Shown: piece after piece, positions 54,201-62,300 of the stretch
Position numbering within the stretch: position 1 is the stretch's first letter
How the letters are laid out: each line of letters opens with the position of its first letter
From: Paludibacteraceae bacterium
GTDB lineage: Bacteria; Bacteroidota; Bacteroidia; Bacteroidales; Paludibacteraceae
DNA: 64,000 nucleotides
Direction of reading: 5' to 3'
NCBI GenBank assembly: GCA_017446585.1
Contig: JAFSQL010000012.1
Coordinates: 57,981 to 121,980 of the forward strand
Translations under genes and position numbers: made by a program
Notes under the pieces: model-generated
Told to the model about the DNA's origin: nothing
What the model saw: only the letters and a program-made list of their open reading frames with translations
Database searches by the model: none

Positions 54201-56305
54201 GTTCAAACATGGGAATCTGTTTGGAGACTGGAGGTGGAACCATAACTATGCCAGAGGTGGACAACCCTGTTGAGATGACATTCTATGTTAAATTCAACAA
54301 TGCGTTTAACAACAAGAGTTACATGTCTGATTCGCAAGGTCTCCAAGTGGTCATTGGTGGAAGTGCGATAACGACGGGCTTTCAATTGGATGACGGTGAG
54401 TTGCCGCTTGTGACGCGTGCTACCGCTTCTGCATACACCAGCAATGGACAGTGCATCAATTGTATTGACGAAGATGGTTATATCAAGTTTGCCGATACGG
54501 ATTGGCACAAGATAACGGTTGACATCACCACCGCATCGTTGGTCGCACCTGTGATACGTCAAGTGGGTAGTCGAACATGGATGGGTATTGATAATATTGA
54601 AATCAAGTGTGCCGCCATGGAGATGACGGTGACACCTGCGGTGACGGGACTCAACTATGTGCCAGGTCTCGGACCTTCGGACGCTAAGCCATTTGTGCTG
54701 ACGGGTACGGGCATGCCGCTTACGGCAGGTTCGGGAACGGTGACCATGACCGCTTCGAACGGTTCTTACTTTGAGGTTTCGACAGACGGCAGCACGTTCA
54801 CGCAAACGGCTTCGTATAACATTCCTTATACTACGGCAGATTTCACCAAGACGTTCTACATCCGTCTGAAAAACGGTCTTGCCGAGGGAACGTATTCCGA
54901 TTTGTTCACGTTCACGGCTCCGGGCTACACCAAACAATCACCTACGATGACCGCCAAGGGTTCCGTGACCAATGTGATGTCCACCATCGCTTGCGGCGTG
55001 ACGGACAGGATTGCTTATCTTTCCGCTCAGGACGGCAGTTATACTGACCGAATTCTTTCGGAGTCATGGGTTGCATCGGATGCTGACGCGGGTGTCACGG
55101 GATTTGTGCTTGCCGTTAACAGCACGTTGACTTCTCCGTCTATCTATGATGCTGCTAACGTGCAATTGGAGAAGTTGACGTTCTACTATCAACCGTCATC
55201 GGGTGGTAACAATACCTTCTCTTATCGAATCTATGATGGAACGACGTTGAAGAAATACGGAACGTTTGAGAACTGCACGACTAAGACGGCTTACCCAATT
55301 TCAATCGATATTGCGGATGTCAGCATTTCGGATAATCTCAAGGTGGTCATTGCGCAAGGAGCTAAAAGAACCGCGGAGGTTTGGGATGTGATGATCACGG
55401 CTTCAGGCAAGAAGGACATCTCCTTCTCAGAGTCTACGATGGAACTCCATTCGTCGCAAGGCTGCACTTCTGACCCCCACATGTTCAAGGTTTATGGAAC
55501 GTGTTTGGACGACGACAGCAAGATAGTGGTCTATGCGGACGCGGTGGGGAAATACCAGTTCTCGTTGGACGGTTCCGCATGGCAGGATGACACCATCAAG
55601 TATGCTTACGTCGGAGAATACACCACCAGGGGAACGACGTTCTACGTTCGTCTTGCCGATGACGCTCCGGGTGGTTCCTCCGTTGATGAGATTCATGCTT
55701 CCAACGACGGTAAGGGTCTCTTCACCGCTTATATTGTGGCAGATGTCACCTCCTCGTCTTCCGTTTCTCCAGCCGACGGTTCGACCATCAATGTGACCTC
55801 TACCAAGTTGGGAGAGCAAATCATGGTAATTCCGATTGTTGCCGGAGAGCTGTGCAACGACCTTGTCGTGACGTCGAGTTGCGCCGGTGTCACCATTTCG
55901 GACTGCTATAATGGCACGTACGGAAACTCCGTGACCTATTCAGCCATTGACAGCACGCGTGCCATCTACCTCAAGTTCACGCCGGGCAGTGTCTCTTCTT
56001 GCAACTTCACGATGACATCCGGTTCGTCGATTGACGTGTCGTTCACGGTCAACTTCGATGCCAATGCCGTTCTGTCGCCTGGACATTTCGATGTGAATAT
56101 GGCAGGGGCGAAGGACTTGACAAGCAGCAAGTTTGAGTTCTCGCTATCGGATCCGGCGTTTGAGGATTTCCATGCCAAGACGGACTTCGAGGCTGGTGAC
56201 CTCGTGAACACGACGCTCTTTGTCCGTACGAAGGGGGGCGTGACCGCGGGAGACAGTGAGACATTCACCTTCGGTGCCAAGTCGGTCACCATCACGGCAC
56301 AATAA
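51257..56305 (+). CDS. Large secreted multidomain repeat protein
   Basis: The 1682-residue protein has a signal peptide (through SASAWA near residue 33), an N-terminal beta-rich domain, and a series of Ig-like modules. One bacterial Ig2-like module (NASTVDYVSSDPSVAEVSA, then GVAAGTATITATA) is near residue 660. A fibronectin type III-like module (GGTLNWTKLADETYVSNYRI, then EEGTTYTFKVFALSSDE) lies near 835-895, followed by a lectin-like domain with SEPCLSEDFESLG. Many modules start with a cysteine. The end (FGAKSVTITAQ) shows no clear type IX sorting domain and no LPXTG. The function is probably adhesion or matrix building. The next repeat protein begins 66 bases later without a promoter of its own. 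Confidence 0.75.
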   Translation: MKQRITMGFPCRLFFKSAFLAVGMLLVSASAWATASLLNYTSSWSTSGTFDDDASDAVISWSSNGTNTSFSVTGVGTENALQLSSTPTNNIDGTNYLEFSTSEGTISSITIYVSGNGTNKTIQPAILGWESGETPDNTNYAYVDATPSVTCALKAYDASYALTYDLSGLDLTEVRFYRQIKNLAGAAGAGTFGSGQTFYFYGADVEIASSSCTTRTLSFSPASLSPTVGVATALPTASASAGTGDITYKMDGSTLAGQVSSYTFNNETPHTYSATIAANGGYCSASANMTITASEAVKTPQSITATASAPTAVANGLTTITLGNEGTSGTGAVTYSITKPDASVVNASSFVVDQVGAYTITATIAADATYAAATSAPITVTGTACTTNTVTLTLTSTSLDLDASETSTLTAASATSGGAVTIGGSAGLTAVGQTFVPGTTGSFTVTGTVAASGSYCPGTASQTIAVTSASEPVCATYTATRNSGSGSAATGTYSATTFCTFSGFGSSVNTATDGKLGGSGKYMGLTGTTFAAGDQIVVNLITASAQTSGNMLIFAGTSATAGNLIHEWTVAGGDYASGGSDVTVSYTLTAADATKINAAGGVYMARSDDYNQNPFMNSMQVKRCKVCTSPEPSIVVNSATASFNAGCERNLPASNLTITNASTVDYVSSDPSVAEVSADGVVTGVAAGTATITATAKNVCDQCVTKTVTVTVSAGSSYTVPATATVPNFTTPTTVTLVGTSLTNPVTVTVPVGLTVTYGGTPHAGGSNFNISAAEANAGAELSISGTTLGDYNLGFSTTTACGTLNKTTEVTVRNVAALPCPVLGEATGLTYGGGTLNWTKLADETYVSNYRIQVLKNNAVQFTLYANKGESSVLVAGLEEGTTYTFKVFALSSDENTRVSSVGCTAGSFTTPAHPETASEPCLSEDFESLGIAGGSNPSPDVTGLTEIRTGSSVSGPNGFIMPSGEWTLTNYRGLNPSYNSSNMGICLETGGGTITMPEVDNPVEMTFYVKFNNAFNNKSYMSDSQGLQVVIGGSAITTGFQLDDGELPLVTRATASAYTSNGQCINCIDEDGYIKFADTDWHKITVDITTASLVAPVIRQVGSRTWMGIDNIEIKCAAMEMTVTPAVTGLNYVPGLGPSDAKPFVLTGTGMPLTAGSGTVTMTASNGSYFEVSTDGSTFTQTASYNIPYTTADFTKTFYIRLKNGLAEGTYSDLFTFTAPGYTKQSPTMTAKGSVTNVMSTIACGVTDRIAYLSAQDGSYTDRILSESWVASDADAGVTGFVLAVNSTLTSPSIYDAANVQLEKLTFYYQPSSGGNNTFSYRIYDGTTLKKYGTFENCTTKTAYPISIDIADVSISDNLKVVIAQGAKRTAEVWDVMITASGKKDISFSESTMELHSSQGCTSDPHMFKVYGTCLDDDSKIVVYADAVGKYQFSLDGSAWQDDTIKYAYVGEYTTRGTTFYVRLADDAPGGSSVDEIHASNDGKGLFTAYIVADVTSSSSVSPADGSTINVTSTKLGEQIMVIPIVAGELCNDLVVTSSCAGVTISDCYNGTYGNSVTYSAIDSTRAIYLKFTPGSVSSCNFTMTSGSSIDVSFTVNFDANAVLSPGHFDVNMAGAKDLTSSKFEFSLSDPAFEDFHAKTDFEAGDLVNTTLFVRTKGGVTAGDSETFTFGAKSVTITAQ

Positions 56306-56358
56306 CACAGACTGAAAGACCTGAAAAGACACTAATACTACCGAAATAACATACCCAT

Positions 56359-56364
56359 GGAGGG
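56359..56364 (+). promoter_or_regulatory. Shine-Dalgarno site deciding the start of the second repeat protein
   Basis: GGAGGG lies seven bases before the ATG at 56372. It favours that ATG over the one at 56357, which itself overlaps the site. Confidence 0.5.
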
Positions 56365-56371
56365 AAACACC

Positions 56372-59300
56372 ATGAAGCTTTTCAATACCACATCAAAAGT
56401 TCTGAAAACAGCGTTGCTCGCGGTCACGGCGGCATGTTGCTCGCTATCGGCTTCGGCTCAGTTCGAGAACCTACGTGTTCAGTTCAACAACGAACGATGC
56501 AGGGTCGTCATGATTGGTTCGTCAGCTATCGAGCTCAATGACGGAACGTGTCTTGCCGCGGACGAAAACAACAACAGCGCAGCGCAAAAAGTAAGATACA
56601 CGTCCGTGACGGTAGGTGGCAACACCTACAACCACACATCGTCAGCGTCGATTGACCTGAACGGTGCCGATGTCTGCAACAAGACGGTGACGAAGGCTTA
56701 CCTCTACTGGGGTGGTTCGCGTTACCATGGTTCCACGGATGCATTTTGGAATACCACCATCAAGGTGGCAGGTCCTGATCTCGTCTTCAAAAACGTTTCA
56801 GCGACGGCTCACGGATCGAGTGACGCCACGAATGGTGGTGACGACCGTGACCCATATTGGGCTTTTGCGGATGTAACGACCCAGTTGGCTGGTCAAGTGG
56901 CTGGAACGTTCTACGTGCAAGGTGTTCCTGCAACGCTTGACAAGGGTTCGAGTGAAGGTGGTCCTACGGCAGCGTGGACGTTGATTCTTGTTTTTGACGA
57001 CCGTTCCTATCCTGTTACCGACTTCTATCTCTACGATGGTATGGCGTGGATTGGTCATGGTGACAATGGAGGAAGAACACGTTTGAACGTGTCGGGGTTG
57101 AGTGTTCCTTCGGCAGGTGAAATTGGAGCATTCTATGGTCTTGCCGCCATTGATGGTGACGTGGCGAAGAACAAGCATGAATATATCACATTCCAAGCCA
57201 AGGGCGGTGTTAGCACAGGTTCCGTCATTGACCTCAACGCCTTGCGAGGAACGTCAGACTTCTTGAACTCCTCCATCACCTACAACGGTGCTCAAGTGGA
57301 GCGTTCTCCTGACTGTATCAATGCCATCGGTTGGGACTCCCACCACCTTGATATTCCGGAGGGAAGCGTGCCTAACAGCACAACGAATATTGACCTCACC
57401 ATCGATATGACACGAGATGGAAATGAGGAAGAGTCCATCTATCCGTTCATGACCTACCTCGGTGTGGTTCATGAGCAACCAAACGTGGTGTTGACTAAGG
57501 CATCGTCGAACCCTTCGGTGACATTCGGAAAGAAATATCAATACACCATTGTGGCGCACAACTACGGCGGCACGCCCACGGATGCCAATACAGCCGTACT
57601 CGTTGACACCTTGGACGCCAACGTAGATTTGATTGGCGCCACGGGTAATGCCAAGGTGACCGTTAACGGTGTGGATCGCACGGCATCGTGCGTCATCAAT
57701 TATAACGCTGCAACTCGTGAGTTGCGATTCTCCAACTTGCCATCGATACCTGCCAATCCAGGAGAGATGGTCTTCACCTATCAAGTGCAGGTGAAGGAGG
57801 CGGAGCGCGAGGACTTGTGGCGACTGGAGTGTAATCAAGCCGTCTATAACCGCGGTCACTTGACTTACACGTTCGAGACGTTGGACGAGGAGCACATGAC
57901 CATTGTCCACGCCACGACCAACGAGGCGACGGGTGCTTACTCTTGTAACCCTTCGGGTGAATATACCATTGTGCCGATTACGAGCCCGATGCCAGAATAT
58001 GACGGAGAGTTCACGCACCACGTCACGGAACCAAATGCTTCACAAAACCTCACCACCTACCTCCGCAACGCCCTCAAGCAACACCTCGGCAATACGGACT
58101 ACTCCTTGGGCAACAACACCAATGAGTTCAGTTTCTACACCAACGACACTTACACCACCTCTGTCAACGGTAGTGCGATGTTGAACATCGCTGACGGTGC
58201 GACACAAAACTACTACGCTAAGCGTAACTTCACGAGCCCGGTGGCGGAGAAGGGTGTTTGCTCGGAGACCTACACCATTCACCTGAACCGCGTGGCATGT
58301 TCGCTTGTTGTTACCCCAACGGTGACGAAGCCTCTCTGCTCCTCGACGCAGACTGACAAGCCTTCGGGTGTTATCAACGTAGCCATCACCGATGGCAACG
58401 ACGCCACGGCGGCGCACGGCATGACCTATTCGCTCTATGCTTCGGATGGCATCACTTTGCTTCAATCTGAGTCGGACGTGGTTTCGCTCTCTTATGCCTT
58501 TTCACAAGTGGCTCCGGGCACTTACAACGTGACGGTAACTGATTACCTCGGTTGTACTACCACAGAGAGTGCCATGGTGAATGACCCTGATCCTATTGCC
58601 ATCCTGCTGACCAACGACCCTAACTGCGCCGGTCAGCCATCGACGCTTGAAGCCACCATTACCGCTCCTGCCGGTCAAACCGATCCTGAGGATTACGTGT
58701 TTAAGTGGTATCGCTCGACCGATGGTTCTGACTATGCGCTCATTGATTCTGTGGTAGGTGTCAATACCTACGCCATCACGTCGTATGCCAACACCCTCTA
58801 TATGAAGGTGGAGGCATATTATGCCAACGCCCTTTGCGAAGACATTGAGTGTAAGGGTACGCAAGCGACGACGTTTGAACCTGGAGCCACACCGATGATT
58901 TCGAACACGGACACGGTGCAAGTGGTATGTTCCGGCACCGACCTTACGCCAATCACCTTGGCTGCCGTGTCCGCCATTGACGGAACGACTGATGTCACCG
59001 CTTCTACCGCATTCACGTGGTCGCTCGTTTCCTCGACCGGAGTGAGCGAGACCGTGACCCTGCCAACAACGAATGTTCTTGCCGCCCAAACGCTGACCGC
59101 CACGACCGCCGACACGGGTCTCGTGCGTTTGCGTGTCGTACCTACCGCGACGAGCGGTTCGTGCGAGGGTGACCCTATCACCATATTATTAAAGGTGGCA
59201 CCGGGACCACAAGCCGACTTCTCGTATGAGCCATCGATGTGTCCTAACTGCTCGCAGATAGTGACCGCCAATGTCACGGCGGGCGAGGCTCCGTTCACCT

Positions 59301-62300
59301 ATACGTGGGCACTCGCTTCGGACGATGATATTCCGGACAGTGTCACCATTGCAAAGGATGCGGAGTGCACCAATGCCCAGACTAAGATTTCTTTCGTAGG
59401 TTGCACCACTGATGCCGATCTTTCACTCTATATCACCGACAAATACGGATGTAAGTCGCCAGTCATTGTTCATACCATTTCGACCAACGACAACACGGCT
59501 CCAACGTGGTCATCCGCTGCGGGTGAACTCGACCGCACGGTGGAGGGTTGCAACGCCGCAAGCATCACCGCAGCCATGGAGTCAGCCCCTGTTGCCACGG
59601 ACAACTGCTCGTCTGACGCATACGTGGCGGCTCACCTCACCAGTTCTTATACGGATGATGTCTCTTGCGCATACGGATACGTGCGTACCCGAACATGGTA
59701 CGCTTACGACTCATGTGGCAACCAATCCGCACCATATGTACAGACCATCACGGTACGCGACTTGACCGCACCTGATATTGCCGGCACGGTGGCAGACCAG
59801 TTGCCTGTACCTACGGGAACGAATTGCAATTATACCGTTCCGGACGTGACCGAGTTGGTACGCGCTCTCGCTTCGGACGCATGCACGGATAATGCTAACC
59901 TCAATATCACGCAGAGTCCTGTAGCCGGTTCGCCAATCGCTTCACCATTTGTCGCTTCCGTCATTGAAGTGTCTGTCAAGGACGAGTGTGACAATGAGGC
60001 GACGACTACCGTCAACCTCTTGGCAGCCGAGGACTTCGAGTTCTCACTCTCGAAAACCAGTGAAGCTGTATGCGATGGCATTTCGGTAGATATTTCAGAA
60101 TACTATGTCAAGCCAGCCGCCACGGGTTACACCTACGTGGTGACCAACTCAGCTTCGGACGTTGTCAGCAGCACGCTCTCGACGGCAGGCACTTACACCG
60201 TGACATGCACTTCGGACGCCACAGGCTGCTCGAAGACAGACGAGTTCACGCTCACTGTCAACGCAATGCCTGATTTTGACGTGACCACGCCAGACCCAAT
60301 CTGCAACGGTCAGTCGATTATACTTGCGAACTATGTGACCGTGACCCCTGCCTCGACGGTGACATTCTACAGCGACAACACCTATTCAACAGAAGTCACA
60401 GAAGCAACGATCAGCAACATCTATTATATTAAGGCGGTGACGACGGTTGGTTCTTGCGAGGCCACCTCGACCATCGATGTGACTGTGAACCCAATACCTT
60501 CTGTTCCTACGGTTACGAATCGTGAGGAATGCGAACAGACAGGAACAATAGCATGGAACACGTTGGCGTCCGTTTCTGACCTAGTGAACGAGACCCTCGT
60601 ATGGTACACCACGGCAGACGTAGCCGTAGGTGGCACGCCAACGGCTGTTGACCTCTCGTCCGCCGCTAATTCAGCGTCGTACAAGGTTGCCGCTCGCAAC
60701 ACCACTACGGGTTGCGAGAGCGAGAAGGCGACCGTCAGCGTAACCATCAACGCAAGCCCAGCAGCACCTACCGTAACACCTTATAACGAGTGCGGTACGT
60801 TGGCTGTAGGAAGCGAGACATACGAGTCGCTTGTGACTTCGATACCAACCGGCACGACGCTGGTATGGTACGAGACCGACGCCGCTGACGCTCCAGTCAT
60901 TGGCAACCCAGGCACGTTCGCAACGAACGTTGCAAGTGACTTTGACAAGACATATTATGTAGCGGCACGCGCTACCGCCACATCATGCTACAGTGCGAAG
61001 GAAGCCGTCACGGTTCATGTATCCGCACTGCCTGACGCTCCGACGACGGGCAACTTCAGCGAATGCGCTGACCCTACGGCATCGACCAAGGCATGGTCTT
61101 CGCTCGTGACCGTTCCTGCGGGACATACCGCCGTATGGTATTCCGCAGACAATGACGGTGACGTGATGGGTTCCGAGCCAGCAGCCGTTAATTTGACCAC
61201 GGCATTCACGTCGAAGACCTACTATGTGGCACTGAAGAACACGACGACGAACTGCACGGGCGCACGCTCGCCAGTCACGATTGAGGTACTTGCGTTGCCG
61301 GCTCTTCCTACGGTGACCAACTATGCGGAATGCATCTCGACCGGCACGCTCGCATGGAACACTCGTGTCAGCGTTCCAGAAGGATATAGCGTGGCATGGT
61401 ATGCTACGTCAGCCGATGACGCGGCTGAAATCAGCGAACCAGCAGCCGTTGACTTGACCACGGCTTCGACCACAACTTACTATGTAGCCGCTGAGAACAA
61501 CACGACCGGTTGCGTGGGCGCGAAGACTCCAGTCACGATTGCAGTGAATGAGAAGCCAGCGGCACTTGTCGTTGAAGATCCATACGAAGCATGCGCTACG
61601 ACGGGCACGATGACATGGGCATCACGTGTGACTGTTCCTGCTGGTCAGACCGCTGTTTGGTTTGACTCAGATGCGGACAATGCCGTGGCGATTGCCGAAC
61701 CTGCCGATGTTGATTTGAGTGCTGCTACAGATCTTACCTACTACGTTGCCGCTCGCAACGCCAACGGATGTGTTGGTCCTAAGACCGCAGTTACTATCAC
61801 TGTATATGAGATTCCTGCTACGCCAGCCGCCGTGTCGGTTGACTTCTGCGCCGAGCAAGACGCAAACGTCACCTTCGCAAGCATTATTCCAGCCGCACCT
61901 GCTAACTGCGAGGCACGTTGGTATGAGGATGCAGGCAAGGTAACTGCTTGTGAGGACAACGATCCGGGCGTTAAGTCGTTGAGCGTCAACAATACTTCTG
62001 CTACGAAGTACTTCTCATGGTACAATGTTGACACGCATTGCGAGAGCGACGCCGTAGCCGCAACCATCAACGTATTGCCAGACCCAATCATCACCGTCAC
62101 GAACGATGACGTGAAGGTTTGCGAAGGCACGACGGTGACTTTGGCAGACTACGCTTCCGTGAACACGGGCACGTTGACCTTCTTCTCTGACGACAGTTAT
62201 ACGTCATCCGTCACCACGCTTTCTTACACTGACGGTTTGACACACACTTATTACTTGCAAGCGGTGGGTACTTCCGTATCGACAGAGGGAGAGACCTGTA